Source: Sporosarcina sp.
GTDB taxonomy: Bacteria; Bacillota; Bacilli; Bacillales_A; Planococcaceae
Assembly: GCF_029257255.1 (NCBI RefSeq)
Contig: NZ_JARICI010000087.1
Location: 51,424 to 115,423, forward strand
DNA: 64,000 nt
Direction of reading: 5' to 3'
In this document: positions 9,810 through 20,975 of the stretch, piece after piece
Position numbering within the stretch: position 1 is the first letter of the stretch
Layout: every line of letters starts with the position of its first letter
The notes under the pieces: model-generated
Told to the model about the DNA's origin: nothing
Seen by the model: only the letters and a program-made list of their open reading frames with translations
Databases searched by the model: none
Program-made: the position numbers and the translations under genes

Positions 9810-10809
9810 CTTTTTCTTCCTTTCCGTCTGATAAATAGAAATGCCGATAGCAGCTGCAGCGTACGAAATGGCCAGGCGCAATTTCCTGAAGCACCGGTTC
9901 TGCATCATGATTTTCCTCGGTAATCCATGGGATACGGGCTGCAAAACGGCAACCCGTACGCTCCAGATTTTCAATGGCCGGCACGACTCCTTCTATCACA
10001 TGCAGTTTTTGCCTTTTTTCAATAGAAGACGGAAGTGAATGAAACAAGGATTGTGTATAAGGATGACGCGGCTGATGAAACAATTCATTCACAGGAGCTA
10101 GTTCAACAATTTCTCCTGCATACATGACCGCCACTCGATCCGCCATTTCTGCTACCACACCTAAATCATGTGTAATCAATAAAATGCCCGTTTGCGATTG
10201 CTGCTGCAGCTCTTTCATCAGCTCCAGGATTTGCGCTTGCACTGTCACATCGAGCGCCGTCGTCGGTTCATCTGCAACAAGCAGGACTGGATCACAAGCC
10301 AATGCCATTGCAATTAAAATTCTCTGTCGCATGCCGCCCGATAGTTCATGGGGATATTGTTGATAGACATGTTCATACTTTTGGATTCCTACACGTTTCA
10401 GCAGTTCTAGTGTTCGCTGTTTTCTCTGTTTTGTGGATAACGTCGTATGGTATTTCATAGGTTCTTCGATTTGCCGTCCTACTTTCCACAATGGATGCAG
10501 GGCGGTCATTGGATCCTGAAAGATCATCGCGAGTTGTTTACCGCGTATTTGATTGAGTTCTGAAGTGGACAGCTGCAAAAGATCGCGTCCAAGAAAGCCG
10601 ATCGAACCTTCCACCGCTGTTTGATCTGGCGGATGCAAGCCCATGATCGACAGCGCGAGTGCACTTTTCCCGCAGCCCGATTCACCGACGATGGCGAGTA
10701 CTTCATTTCTGTGGATAGTCAACGATATTCCGTCAACTGCTCTATGAAATCTGCCGTTAATTCGAAAAGATGTCCGGAGATTGTGGATAGTCAGCAAGTT
10801 ATCCTCCAC
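9787..10809 (-). CDS. Peptide ABC transporter ATP-binding protein (OppD type)
   Basis: GESGCGKSALA, LSGGMRQR, LLVADEPTTALD; GTG start at 10809 preceded by AAGGAG. Confidence 0.87.
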   Translation of the reverse strand: MEDNLLTIHNLRTSFRINGRFHRAVDGISLTIHRNEVLAIVGESGCGKSALALSIMGLHPPDQTAVEGSIGFLGRDLLQLSTSELNQIRGKQLAMIFQDPMTALHPLWKVGRQIEEPMKYHTTLSTKQRKQRTLELLKRVGIQKYEHVYQQYPHELSGGMRQRILIAMALACDPVLLVADEPTTALDVTVQAQILELMKELQQQSQTGILLITHDLGVVAEMADRVAVMYAGEIVELAPVNELFHQPRHPYTQSLFHSLPSSIEKRQKLHVIEGVVPAIENLERTGCRFAARIPWITEENHDAEPVLQEIAPGHFVRCSCYRHFYLSDGKEEKDASAAAT

Positions 10810-10904
10810 ATGATCAACTCCTTTGCGGATAGTGTGAATAGTTCTGGGGAAATTATGCATGAGGATTAAATAGTTATGCACATTTCCAGTTTTGTGGACA
10901 ACAA

Positions 10905-10946
10905 AAAACCGAATAACTGAATTCCTCCAGTCATTCGGTTCCGTTT
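10905..10946 (-). terminator. Terminator hairpin near the end of the trp operon (between trpA and the opp leader)
   Basis: AACCGAAT...ATTCGGTT inverted repeat flanked by A/T runs. Confidence 0.6.
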
Positions 10947-10950
10947 GAAA

Positions 10951-11742
10951 TTATAATGTGGATACTTGATGTTTCGAAGCATCGATCAATGCAGTAATTT
11001 TCTCTAACTCATTTTCATGCAGAGCCGTGACGATCGCACTGCCGACAATAACACCGTCAGCTAAAGCACCAAGTGTCTGCACATGGTCCGGAGTGGAAAT
11101 ACCGAATCCAGCTAACACTGGAACGGAGCTTACCTTTTTCAGTTTCTGCAAATGCGCTTCCAATCCTTCATTGAATGAATCTCGCACCCCAGTAATGCCG
11201 TTCACCGTCACTGCGTAAACAAATCCTTCTGCAGCTTCTGCGATAGCTTTAATCCTTGCGGCTGTACTAGTCAACGAGATCAGCTGAACGAGTGCTACGT
11301 CTGAATCCCTCAACGCATCCTTCAGCAATCCACTTTCTTCTAACGGCAGATCCGGAATAATCAGTCCGTACACGCCGCTGTTCTCACAGTCCGCAGCAAT
11401 TTTATTCAATCCATAGCTCAGCACCGGATTCAAATACGTCATGATCACAAGCGGAACAGTCACTTCTTCTTTAAATGAAGCCAGTTCGTTCATCACTTTA
11501 CGCAGCGTGACACCTTCTGCCAAAGCACGTTCGCCTGCCTGCTGAATCACTTCCCCGTCCGCCACCGGATCAGAGAACGGAATGCCAACTTCAATAGCCG
11601 TAGCGCCTGCTTCCTGCAAAAACAGAATCGTCTTTTTTAGCGTCTGCAAACCGCCGTCGCCTGCCATGATGTAGGGTACGAATGCCTTATCACCTTGTTC
11701 ATTACATCCTAAAATTGCTTGTTTCACTCGCTGTTTTGTCAT
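10951..11742 (-). CDS. trpA: Tryptophan synthase alpha subunit
   Basis: [34 protein letters not shown] motifs; operon context. Confidence 0.95.
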   Translation of the reverse strand: MTKQRVKQAILGCNEQGDKAFVPYIMAGDGGLQTLKKTILFLQEAGATAIEVGIPFSDPVADGEVIQQAGERALAEGVTLRKVMNELASFKEEVTVPLVIMTYLNPVLSYGLNKIAADCENSGVYGLIIPDLPLEESGLLKDALRDSDVALVQLISLTSTAARIKAIAEAAEGFVYAVTVNGITGVRDSFNEGLEAHLQKLKKVSSVPVLAGFGISTPDHVQTLGALADGVIVGSAIVTALHENELEKITALIDASKHQVSTL

Positions 11743-12932
11743 TTCGTCTGGCCTCCTAACGCGTCACGAACCGTTTGAACGTCCTTATCACCACGGCCTG
11801 ATAAACAGATGACCAACACTTCTTCTTCCTTCATCTGCTTCGCCAACTGCACAGCGTAATAAACGGCATGCGCACTTTCTAACGCCGGAATAATCCCTTC
11901 TACACGAGACAATAACTGCAATCCTTCCAATGCCTGGTCGTCCGTTACAGAGTCATACTGCACACGCTTAATATCATGCAAGTAGCAATGCTCAGGACCG
12001 ACTGCCGGATAATCCAGTCCTGCCGAGATGGAATGTGCTTCCTGAATGAAGCCATCGTCATCTTGCAGCACGTACATATATGCTCCGTGCAAAACGCCTT
12101 CTTGCTTGCCTTCAATGGCAGCAGCGTGTTTACCTGTTGAAATTCCGCTCCCTGCTGCTTCCACACCGTATAACTTTACATCCTGATCCTCTACAAACGG
12201 ATGGAACATACCGATCGCGTTACTACCGCCGCCAATACACGCAACGACTGCATCAGGCAGACGTCCTTCGTGTTCCACAATTTGCTTACGCGTTTCATCT
12301 CCAATGACACGCTGGAAATCACGGACAATCTGAGGGAACGGGTGAGGCCCGAGTGCAGATCCTAAAATATAATGCGTATCATCTACGTTAGAAACCCAGT
12401 AACGTAGCGCTTCATTGACTGCATCTTTCAATGTACCTGCACCTTTGTCAACAGAAACGACAGTTGCACCAAGCAACTCCATGCGGAACACATTCAATTC
12501 CTGGCGGCGAACGTCTTCTTTCCCCATGAATACGACGCATTCCAATCCAAGTAATGCACAAGCCGTAGCCGTAGCCACACCATGCTGGCCAGCCCCAGTT
12601 TCCGCAACAATCTTCTTCTTGCCCATACGGATCGCAAGCAATGCCTGACCCAAAGAATTGTTGATCTTATGCGCCCCCGTATGGTTTAGGTCTTCACGCT
12701 TCAAATAAATCTTCGCACCGCCTGCATGCTTCGTTAGTCGTTCCGCTAAAAAAAGCGGAGTTTCCCGACCTACGAAATCTTTCAGATAGTAATCCAGTTC
12801 CTCTTTAAATGCCGGATCTTGCTGTGCTTCTTCGTATGCTGCTTCCAATTCCTGCAACGCTGTCATTAGTGTCTCCGGAACGAACTGCCCTCCGAACCTG
12901 CCGTAACGTCCTTTAGTTTCTGTTGTCTGCAT
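11739..12932 (-). CDS. trpB: Tryptophan synthase beta subunit
   Basis: [38 protein letters not shown]. Confidence 0.96.
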   Translation of the reverse strand: MQTTETKGRYGRFGGQFVPETLMTALQELEAAYEEAQQDPAFKEELDYYLKDFVGRETPLFLAERLTKHAGGAKIYLKREDLNHTGAHKINNSLGQALLAIRMGKKKIVAETGAGQHGVATATACALLGLECVVFMGKEDVRRQELNVFRMELLGATVVSVDKGAGTLKDAVNEALRYWVSNVDDTHYILGSALGPHPFPQIVRDFQRVIGDETRKQIVEHEGRLPDAVVACIGGGSNAIGMFHPFVEDQDVKLYGVEAAGSGISTGKHAAAIEGKQEGVLHGAYMYVLQDDDGFIQEAHSISAGLDYPAVGPEHCYLHDIKRVQYDSVTDDQALEGLQLLSRVEGIIPALESAHAVYYAVQLAKQMKEEEVLVICLSGRGDKDVQTVRDALGGQTK

Positions 12933-13548
12933 CCCGATCATTCCTGCCCTTCGCTCTATGAATAAACGTATGAATACGTTCTGTATCTTTTTGTCTGTCT
13001 ATTTCCACACCGCTTGATACATCGACCATATACGGCTGCACCTGTCTGATGGCTTCTTCAATATTTTCTGCATGCAATCCACCCGCCAGAATCGTCTGAC
13101 CGAGCGACACTCCTGCACTTTCAAGCAGCGACCAATCGAACGTCTTGCCGCTGCCGCCTTTGTACTCTACTCCCGGTGTATCGAATAAAAAGTAATCCAC
13201 GTCGTAAGCAGCAGCCTGTTTCGCATCTTCTTCATCGCGGATCGCCAGCGCCTTTATAGAAGGCAAACCAACTTCCCGAATGAAATCCGGCGACTCGTCT
13301 CCATGATACTGGATATAATCGAGCGGCACCTCTTTGAAAGTTCTCTGCAGTTCTTCCTTAGAAGCATCCACGAATACACCGATTTTCAAAACGGAATCCG
13401 GTATATTCTCAGCAAGTTTCTGCGCCTGCTGAATCGACACTTCCCTGCGGCTCGGAGCAAATACAAAACCAATGGCGTTCGCTCCTGCCTCCACCGCCGC
13501 TTGCACATGCTCTACTTTCATCAGTCCGCAAATCTTCACTTTTGTCAT
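12913..13548 (-). CDS. trpF: Phosphoribosylanthranilate isomerase
   Basis: [37 protein letters not shown]. Confidence 0.94.
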   Translation of the reverse strand: MTKVKICGLMKVEHVQAAVEAGANAIGFVFAPSRREVSIQQAQKLAENIPDSVLKIGVFVDASKEELQRTFKEVPLDYIQYHGDESPDFIREVGLPSIKALAIRDEEDAKQAAAYDVDYFLFDTPGVEYKGGSGKTFDWSLLESAGVSLGQTILAGGLHAENIEEAIRQVQPYMVDVSSGVEIDRQKDTERIHTFIHRAKGRNDRDADNRN

Positions 13549-14333
13549 AAACGGTTTACCGGCTTTTCCACCTGCAGCGCCCGCAATGCTTCCTTCACCG
13601 AATCACTGCGCATCAATGACTCTCCGACCAAGACTGCACTCGCACCGGCCTTTGCGGCACGCTCTGCATCTTCAGCATTCCAAATTCCGCTTTCACTAAT
13701 CAGCACACGTTCCTCGTCAAAAGGAAATTCTTTCGCAATCAGCTCTGTCTGTGCCAAATCCACTTCAAACGTATGCAGATCCCGGTTATTGACTCCAATA
13801 ATAGCTGCGTCAATTGCTAACGCACGCTGCAGTTCTTCCACGTTGTGCACTTCGACCAGTACATCCAGTCCGAGACTGTTTGCATACGTATATAATCTTC
13901 CAAGTGTCTGATCATCAAGTGCCGCCACAATCAGTAAAATAACTGAAGCCCCCGCACTCTTCGCCTGATCAATCTGAATTTCATGTATCATAAAGTCTTT
14001 GCACAATAACGGAATCGGAACAGTGTCTGCTACAGCTGCCAGATCATCGAATGAACCCTGGAAAAATTCTTTGTCAGTCAGTACAGAAATACATGCGGCC
14101 CCTGCTTCGTAATAAGCTGCCGCCTGTCTGACCGGATTCGCTCCTTCAGCTATCAAGCCTTTTGAAGGTGACGCCCGCTTCATTTCGGAAATCACTTGTA
14201 GCTGCTTTGCTGTCCGCAATGATTTATATAGAGATGGCCTGGTAATTTCACGCCCTGGAAACTTCACATCACTTGCCAGCAGCTGTTCCACTTCTATCTT
14301 CTTTTGAGCAATTATTTTATCTAAAATCGTCAT
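13545..14333 (-). CDS. trpC: Indole-3-glycerol phosphate synthase
   Basis: SEMKRASPSKG, LCKDFMIHEIQI, GVNNRDLHTFEVD. Confidence 0.95.
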   Translation of the reverse strand: MTILDKIIAQKKIEVEQLLASDVKFPGREITRPSLYKSLRTAKQLQVISEMKRASPSKGLIAEGANPVRQAAAYYEAGAACISVLTDKEFFQGSFDDLAAVADTVPIPLLCKDFMIHEIQIDQAKSAGASVILLIVAALDDQTLGRLYTYANSLGLDVLVEVHNVEELQRALAIDAAIIGVNNRDLHTFEVDLAQTELIAKEFPFDEERVLISESGIWNAEDAERAAKAGASAVLVGESLMRSDSVKEALRALQVEKPVNRL

Positions 14334-15361
14334 TGGACAACCGCCTTCTGCTGAATCGTCTCGCTGAACACGACGACAGCCTCTAATTTTTCTAGCGCCT
14401 TCCCAGATAAAATACTGTCAGTTGCCCGTTTGACACCTTCTTGTATCGTCGTCACCTGACCATTCGCAAACAGTCCGATTCCCGCGTTCAATACGACGGT
14501 GTCGAACTTCGGCCCGCGCTTTCCATTCAGAATTGCGCGTGTGGTTGCAGCATTTTCCTCTGCACTTCCACCTTTAATCGCAGACAGCGGCGCATAATCC
14601 AGCCCAACATCGTCAGCGGTCAATGAAAACGGAATTAAATCACCATGATCCAAGAGAACAAATTCATTCTGACCGGCAAGAGACGCTTCATCCATGCCGC
14701 CTGCCCCGCTGACGACAATCGCACGCTCGCGTCCCAGCATCCGCAGTACAGATGCATACTCCATAATGAAGTCCGGACGGTTGATACCGGTGAACTGTGT
14801 TTCGAGCGCTACCGGATTCGTCAAAGGCCCGACTAGGTTGAAAATCGTCGGTTTGCCGATTTTATTGCGAATACCGCCAATCCGCTTCATTTTCGGATGG
14901 ATGGCAGGTGCAAATAAAAATGCAATGCCTTGCTGTTCCAGCAGTCTCTTCATATCATCGACCTGGAAGTTCGAATGAATGCCAAGTGCATCCAGCACGT
15001 CCTGACTTCCCGCTGCGCTCGATATTTTACGATTGCCGTGTTTCGCTACCTGTACACCCGCTCCTGCAAGTACAAAAGCAGCAGTCGTACTAATATTAAA
15101 TGTATTCACACCGTCTCCGCCTGTACCACAGTTATCGATATAACGTGCGTCAGCCGGTGTCAGATCATTTGCATAGGATTTCATAACGGCCGCCAGGGCT
15201 GCGACTTCATGAGACGTTTCACCTTTTCGTGATAGGGCCGTCAAAAATTGCATGATTTGATTTTCATCCGTTTGTTCATTAAAGAGCAGTTCTGCTGCTT
15301 CTTTCATTTCTTCATACATTAAGTGACGCTGTTTCTCTACTATGCTCAAAAACTTTTCCAT
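14330..15361 (-). CDS. trpD: Anthranilate phosphoribosyltransferase
   Basis: DNCGTGGDGVNTFNIST, KHGNRKISSAAGSQDVL. Confidence 0.95.
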   Translation of the reverse strand: MEKFLSIVEKQRHLMYEEMKEAAELLFNEQTDENQIMQFLTALSRKGETSHEVAALAAVMKSYANDLTPADARYIDNCGTGGDGVNTFNISTTAAFVLAGAGVQVAKHGNRKISSAAGSQDVLDALGIHSNFQVDDMKRLLEQQGIAFLFAPAIHPKMKRIGGIRNKIGKPTIFNLVGPLTNPVALETQFTGINRPDFIMEYASVLRMLGRERAIVVSGAGGMDEASLAGQNEFVLLDHGDLIPFSLTADDVGLDYAPLSAIKGGSAEENAATTRAILNGKRGPKFDTVVLNAGIGLFANGQVTTIQEGVKRATDSILSGKALEKLEAVVVFSETIQQKAVVQ

Positions 15362-15403
15362 ACTCATCTCTCCTCATCTCTTCTCAACTCATCTGCACTT
15401 CAC

Positions 15404-16789
15404 TTACTTCACTGTTTCGGCTGCTTCGAGCAGGGAACGTGCTTTATTGGCTGTTTCTTTAAACTCTAATGCAGGCACAGAGGCTTCTACTATTCCTGCT
15501 CCAGCCTGAACATACGCTTTGCCGTTTTTGACAAGCATCGTGCGGATCGTCAAGGCAAAATCAATATTGCCATTGAGACCGATATAACCAATCGAGCCTC
15601 CATAAATGCCGCGATGCTGGTCCTCAAGTTCATCAATGATCGCCATCGCCGCTGGTTTTGGTGAACCTGTTACAGTTCCAGCAGGCATAGTCGCTTTTAA
15701 TGCGTCAAGCGCATGTAGACCGGGTGCCAGTTCGCCTTCCACTTCCGAAACGAGATGCATGACATGTTCGTAACGAACTGTTTCTAAGTAGTTTGATACT
15801 TCAATTGTTTCAGGGCGGCACACCTGCTGCATTTCTTTTTTGCTGACTTCCACCAGCATATCGTGCTCGGACAGTTCTTTCGGATCGCTGCGAAGCTCTT
15901 TTTCGAGCGCTATATCTTCCGCTTCATCACGGCCTCTTCTGCGAGTACCGGCAATCGGATTCGTCAGCACTTTGCCATCTGATACTTTTACCAGACTTTC
16001 AGGAGATGTTCCGATCACTGTGTGATCATCGAACTCCATATAGTACATATAAGGTGACGGGTTTCTTCGGCGCAGCCTGCGGTACAGTGCGAATGGGTCG
16101 CCTTTAATATCCGCTTCGAGTCTTCTCGAGAGAACGACCTGTTCTGCCTGCCCTTCTTTGATTGCGTCGATGACGAGCTGAACACGACGTTCGAATTCTT
16201 CCTGCGATATCGCACAGTGGTAATCGGAAATCGAAACGTCTTCCTCTTTCTCTACACTGCCGTTGACGATCATATCTTCAATTGCATCAAGGTCCGGCGC
16301 TTCATAAACAGGATTAATTTCCGTATGCAGCAGTGTAACTTCATGTAGTTGATGATCGTAGATGACCACCGTATCGTAAATATTGAAATAGACATCTGGT
16401 ACACGTAAGTCATCTGCAGAGCGCTGTTCGCCATTGCGCGCAGCTCCGTAACCTACATAGCCGACCGCTCCGCCTGTAAATGGAAAGCCGGCGTCTTGCG
16501 TAATTCTCGGCATCAGCCGTTTCAGCAGCGTATAGAGATCCCCTTCATGCGTGTAGGTCCTGTTCGTTGAATAAACGATTTCCTCCACAACACCATCGCG
16601 ACCCCGATAAGCTTTTTGAGGATTCAGTCCAATGAATGAATAACGGCCAGAGCCGCCTGCCTGCGAAGAACTTTCCAGTAAAAATTTATGATTGCCTTTC
16701 AATCTTCTAAAAATCAATATAGGTGTTAATGAATCCCCTTCAATCTTCCGTGCTGTGACCCGCAAGTTCTTCTCTGCCATCATGCTCAT
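15404..16789 (-). CDS. trpE: Anthranilate synthase component I
   Basis: NPSPYMYYMEF, GTSPESLVKV, IAGTRRRG, TGSPKPAAMAII, GAGIVEASVP. Confidence 0.94.
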   Translation of the reverse strand: MSMMAEKNLRVTARKIEGDSLTPILIFRRLKGNHKFLLESSSQAGGSGRYSFIGLNPQKAYRGRDGVVEEIVYSTNRTYTHEGDLYTLLKRLMPRITQDAGFPFTGGAVGYVGYGAARNGEQRSADDLRVPDVYFNIYDTVVIYDHQLHEVTLLHTEINPVYEAPDLDAIEDMIVNGSVEKEEDVSISDYHCAISQEEFERRVQLVIDAIKEGQAEQVVLSRRLEADIKGDPFALYRRLRRRNPSPYMYYMEFDDHTVIGTSPESLVKVSDGKVLTNPIAGTRRRGRDEAEDIALEKELRSDPKELSEHDMLVEVSKKEMQQVCRPETIEVSNYLETVRYEHVMHLVSEVEGELAPGLHALDALKATMPAGTVTGSPKPAAMAIIDELEDQHRGIYGGSIGYIGLNGNIDFALTIRTMLVKNGKAYVQAGAGIVEASVPALEFKETANKARSLLEAAETVK

Positions 16790-16834
16790 TCTCCTCTTCT
16801 CTATGGACTGTCCTTGGTAAACACTAAAATGAAT

Positions 16835-17140
16835 ATAAAAAAGTCCCCTGCAAACAGACAGATTCAGCCTGTTGCAGAGGACGATGGATCACCGCGTTGC
16901 CACCTCAAATTGAAGCGCCGCAGCACTTCCACTTTATGTGTTTTCACACTGCCCTTAACGCGGGCGCACGTCTGTTTCTCATCAAAACAGCATCCATAAG
17001 TCCATTCACGACTGCCGTGTATCAGTTCCCACCATCCACTGACTCTCTAGCAAGCACGCACTGTCGCTACTCTTCTTATTCATATCTTTTGCTATTCTCT
17101 TCTCAAACTGGCTCAACTAAGCTAACGTGGACGATTCCGC
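16835..17140 (-). promoter_or_regulatory. T-box leader of the trp operon (probable Trp/UGG specifier)
   Basis: Minus strand: AGAGTAGC motif, GTGAATGGACTT (GAA-UGG-A specifier context), T-box GAGGTGGCAACGCGGTG, terminator GTCCTCTGCAACAGGC...TTTGCAGGGGACTTTTTT, directly upstream of trpE. Confidence 0.9.
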
Positions 17141-17278
17141 TATCGAAACCTTCTGCCCATCTAATAATTATACTTATCTTAATATGCAGAATCTTTATTG
17201 TCAACCGTCTCTTCCATTATTGATAAGGGAAAAATGTTATAATCACGTTATTGTAACAAGTTCGGAAGGAGAGTATGT

Positions 17279-17983
17279 ATGCGAATTAATAAATATTTAA
17301 GCGAAGCCGGTATTGTCTCAAGACGTGGTGCTGATAAATGGATCACAGACGGCCGGGTCAAAATCAACGGGCAGCTTGCAGAACTCGGCAGCAAGGTCGA
17401 AGCCGGCGATCAGGTGGTAGTGGACGGTAAATTGGTTCAGAAAGAAGAACAATTAGTCTATATCGCGCTCAACAAGCCCGTCGGTATAACCAGTACAACG
17501 GAGCGACATATCGAAGGCAATGTCGTCGATTTCATTAACCATCCGCTGCGAATTTTTCATATCGGCAGGCTGGATAAAGATTCGGACGGGTTATTGTTAC
17601 TGACAAACGACGGCGATATCGTCAATGAAATTTTACGTGAAGAACACGGTCACGAGAAAGAATACATTGTCACTGTAGAAAGTCCAATCACTGAATCCTT
17701 TATTTCTCAGATGGAAAAAGGAGTGAAAATCCTCGATACAGTGACCAAGCCATGCACCGTCACAAAACTTGGCCCCCGAACCTTCTCTATTGTTCTAACA
17801 CAAGGGCTGAACCGACAAATCCGCCGGATGTGTGCAGCGCTCGGCTATCATATAAGCCGTCTTCAGCGTGTTAGGATCCTGACAGTCGAGTTAGGAGATT
17901 TACCGATTGGCCAATGGCGTGAACTGACTGATTCAGAGCAAAAAGAATTATTTCATACACTCAATTATCAGCCAAAGAGATAA
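17279..17983 (+). CDS. 23S rRNA pseudouridine synthase, RsuA/RluF family
   Basis: S4 domain MRINKYLSEAGIVSRRGADKWI; GRLDKDSDGLLLLTNDGD; QGLNRQIRRMC. Confidence 0.9.
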   Translation: MRINKYLSEAGIVSRRGADKWITDGRVKINGQLAELGSKVEAGDQVVVDGKLVQKEEQLVYIALNKPVGITSTTERHIEGNVVDFINHPLRIFHIGRLDKDSDGLLLLTNDGDIVNEILREEHGHEKEYIVTVESPITESFISQMEKGVKILDTVTKPCTVTKLGPRTFSIVLTQGLNRQIRRMCAALGYHISRLQRVRILTVELGDLPIGQWRELTDSEQKELFHTLNYQPKR

Positions 17984-17985
17984 AG

Positions 17986-18018
17986 CAGACGGAAGCAGCC
18001 AGTGCTTCCGTCTTTTCA
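17986..18018 (+). terminator. Rho-independent terminator
   Basis: GACGGAAGCA gccag TGCTTCCGTCTTTT. Confidence 0.75.
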
Positions 18019-18241
18019 CACTCATCCATCTGCCTAGAAATCCCCCTATATCCTCTAGTTTGCCTTATAATTCCCTTTAAAACTAGTTCATTCCTCTCTT
18101 TTCATGTGTTATAATTATACAAATTCACTATTTAATCTTACTAATGAAATATATTAATATGGTTTGGGGTCTTTTGAACGATTAAAGATAAGTCATATAC
18201 TACTATGAGGTAGAAGATTTGCCAGGAGAGAGGGAGTTACC

Positions 18242-20656
18242 ATGATGCCATTGCACACGCCTATGTTTAATCCATCCCTGTCGACTTTATTTGAAGAAAC
18301 ATTCTGTGTATCACTAATTGATTTAAAAGGCAGACTCACTTATGTAAATCAAAACTTTTGTGAGTTAACCGGCTACAGTGAGGAAGAATTGATTGGTAAT
18401 ACATGGGAAATGTTCAATGAAGGCCTTACCGTCGGCGTGATGCTGAAACTTTTAGAAGAACATTTTCTAACAAATAAAGTTTACCAGGAATCGATCAAGG
18501 TTTATTCAAAAGATAGAACAAAATATTGGCTTGATGTCACGGTTGTGCCCATTTACGATGCCAATAATGTATTGACCCATTACTTGTCATTAGATATCGA
18601 TGTAACCGGGTCCACACTGGTTTCACGTGAGTTCGCAAAAACACGGACAGACTTACAAAATTTTAAATATGCACTGGATCAGTCAGCTGTCGTAGCTATT
18701 ACCAATGCTCAAGGTGTAATTACATATGTAAATGATAAATTTTGCGAACTCTCGAAGTATTCAAGGGATGAGCTGATTGGAAAAACACATCGCGCTGTCA
18801 ATTCAGGAACACATCCAAAAAGTTTCTTTGAAAATATGTGGCAGACCATTCAATCGGGGAAAGTCTGGCATGGTGATATTCGCAACATGTCGAAAACAGG
18901 TGAATATTACTGGGTCAACACCACGATTATTCCTTTTATTGGCGGGAACGGCAAGCCCTATCAATACATTTCGATACGGCAAGATATCACTTCACATAAA
19001 GCAGCAGAGCAATCCTTGGCGACAGCACTAAAGAACGATTTCGCAAAGACTGTTAAAAACCTTCAAAATGCCATCTTTAAATATACTTTAGAAGATAATG
19101 AAATTGTTTTCACATTACTTGAAGGAAAAATAACGGAACTGCTCGGCGTAACGAAAGAAACACTAAATGAAATAGCTTCTAAGAGGAGTTATGACCTTAC
19201 CCACATTCGCAGACAGCTTCTGGACGGAATGCTGGGGCGCAGCCCACAATTTGAAATAGTCTATAAAACGTTTACTTTCCTTGTTTACTTATCACCTATT
19301 TTCGACGAAGGGGAAGTATCCGAAGTCGTTGGCACTGCTATCGATATTTCAGACCGAAAAGAAGCGGAACGGATGGTCGAGCATATGGCATTTCATGATC
19401 ATTTGACAGATCTGCCAAATCGTCGGCTACTGAAACGTACCGTGACACAGCTCATTGAAGACCGCAAAAAAAGTCAGGAAGCTTTCGCTCTGCTTTATAT
19501 CGACTTGGACCGTTTCAAGAATATTAATGACTCGATGGGACATTACGTAGGCGACCAGCTTTTGAAAGCAGTCGGCGAACGGCTGAAACTGATTGTCCGT
19601 CATAATGACATGGTCTCGCGGCTCAGCGGAGATGAATTCATCGTCCTTTGTACATCTGCCACTAAAACTGGCGTGCGGTTAGTGGCTCGCCGTATTGTAG
19701 AAGAAATATCGAAGTCATTTCAGATCGATTATCTGGAAGTATTCGTTGCACCGAGTATCGGAATCAGTATATTCCCTGAAGACGGCATGGAATACGATTC
19801 GCTCCTGCGAAATGCAGATTCTGCGATGTATTTAGCCAAGCAATCAGGCAAAGGGACCTACCAATTCTTCACTGAAGAACTGTATAACGAACTGATAGAA
19901 CGGACCTTGCTCGAAATGGAGCTGAGACAGGCCCTTAAGAAAAATGAGCTGTCGCTTCACTATCAGCCCCAGCTTGACTTTGTGACAGGTGAAATGAAAG
20001 GTGTAGAAGCATTGCTGCGTTGGAACCATTCTTCCCGGGGCATGATTCCGCCGGGAAAATTCATTCCCATTGCTGAAGAGACCGGGTTAATCTTGCCTAT
20101 TGGATTGTGGATTTTAGAAACGGCTTGTAAGCAGGCGAAAGAATGGCAAAACCTTGGCTATACTCCTATCCGGATGAGTGTAAATGTTTCCCTGCGCCAA
20201 TTTAAGAGCCATACCTTTGTTTCAGATGTGAAAAAGACGCTGAAACTAACTGGCTTACAGCCGCATTATTTGAATATCGAAATTACCGAGAGTATGACCT
20301 CCGACGTGGATTATTGTCAGCAAATCCTTCAAGAGCTCCGGGATATTGGTATCAAAGCAAGTATTGATGATTTTGGAACTGGCTATTCTTCATTAAGTTA
20401 TCTGAGCAAGTTCCCGATCACTCATTTGAAAATAGACCAATCATTCATTAGAGAACTGACCGATAACTCTGTCATTGTTAAGGCCATTATTGATTTGGCT
20501 AAGAACTTGCACCTCCGCGTAATTGCTGAAGGAGTAGAGACCGTAGAACAGGCAGAACTTTTGAAGATGCTCGATTGCGATGAAGCACAGGGATTCCTGT
20601 ATTCACAGCCTGTGCCTTGCGAGGAAATCATACCTCTGCTTAGCGAAAAAGCATAG
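18242..20656 (+). CDS. PAS-PAS-GGDEF-EAL sensor (c-di-GMP turnover)
   Basis: Two PAS domains (GYSEEELIG, KYSRDELIG), RLSGDEFIVLC, GVEALLRW, DDFGTGYSSL. Confidence 0.92.
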   Translation: MMPLHTPMFNPSLSTLFEETFCVSLIDLKGRLTYVNQNFCELTGYSEEELIGNTWEMFNEGLTVGVMLKLLEEHFLTNKVYQESIKVYSKDRTKYWLDVTVVPIYDANNVLTHYLSLDIDVTGSTLVSREFAKTRTDLQNFKYALDQSAVVAITNAQGVITYVNDKFCELSKYSRDELIGKTHRAVNSGTHPKSFFENMWQTIQSGKVWHGDIRNMSKTGEYYWVNTTIIPFIGGNGKPYQYISIRQDITSHKAAEQSLATALKNDFAKTVKNLQNAIFKYTLEDNEIVFTLLEGKITELLGVTKETLNEIASKRSYDLTHIRRQLLDGMLGRSPQFEIVYKTFTFLVYLSPIFDEGEVSEVVGTAIDISDRKEAERMVEHMAFHDHLTDLPNRRLLKRTVTQLIEDRKKSQEAFALLYIDLDRFKNINDSMGHYVGDQLLKAVGERLKLIVRHNDMVSRLSGDEFIVLCTSATKTGVRLVARRIVEEISKSFQIDYLEVFVAPSIGISIFPEDGMEYDSLLRNADSAMYLAKQSGKGTYQFFTEELYNELIERTLLEMELRQALKKNELSLHYQPQLDFVTGEMKGVEALLRWNHSSRGMIPPGKFIPIAEETGLILPIGLWILETACKQAKEWQNLGYTPIRMSVNVSLRQFKSHTFVSDVKKTLKLTGLQPHYLNIEITESMTSDVDYCQQILQELRDIGIKASIDDFGTGYSSLSYLSKFPITHLKIDQSFIRELTDNSVIVKAIIDLAKNLHLRVIAEGVETVEQAELLKMLDCDEAQGFLYSQPVPCEEIIPLLSEKA

Positions 20657-20714
20657 TAATTTACTGCTGGCTTGTTTAGTGGTGGTTTTTTAACTTAGTA
20701 TTGGATGTTAAGTA

Positions 20715-20775
20715 GAAGGAGGCCGTTTCCCTGCGCTCCAGGCGGCCGCCTTCCATTTCGCTACACTGGCTGGTT
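20715..20775. repeat. Degenerate GC-rich palindromic intergenic repeat remnant
   Basis: AAGGAGGCCGtttccctgcgctccaggCGGCCGCCTT, followed by TTTCGCTACACTGGCTGG; resembles common Bacillaceae/Planococcaceae intergenic repeats (recalled, not searched). Confidence 0.4.
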
Positions 20776-20975
20776 TTTCAATATTTTTTATATGAGTTGC
20801 AGCATGAGCATATTATTTGGATGATTACGAATGGTGCAGTGTTTCATGCAATACTCTTTATTCTGCAAAGGCTTAGGTTCTTGTGATCAGTGCGTTTGCA
20901 AAGGCTAGAAACCTAAACCATACCAAGTAATTCTGCACTGTGCAAAAACCTGGAATGACATATTTTCTTGAAACC

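Noticed and set aside
10951-16789. Missing trpG as a notable gap in the trp operon
   Set aside because: In Bacillus-type genomes the amidotransferase is commonly supplied by pabA in the folate operon, so absence here is expected.
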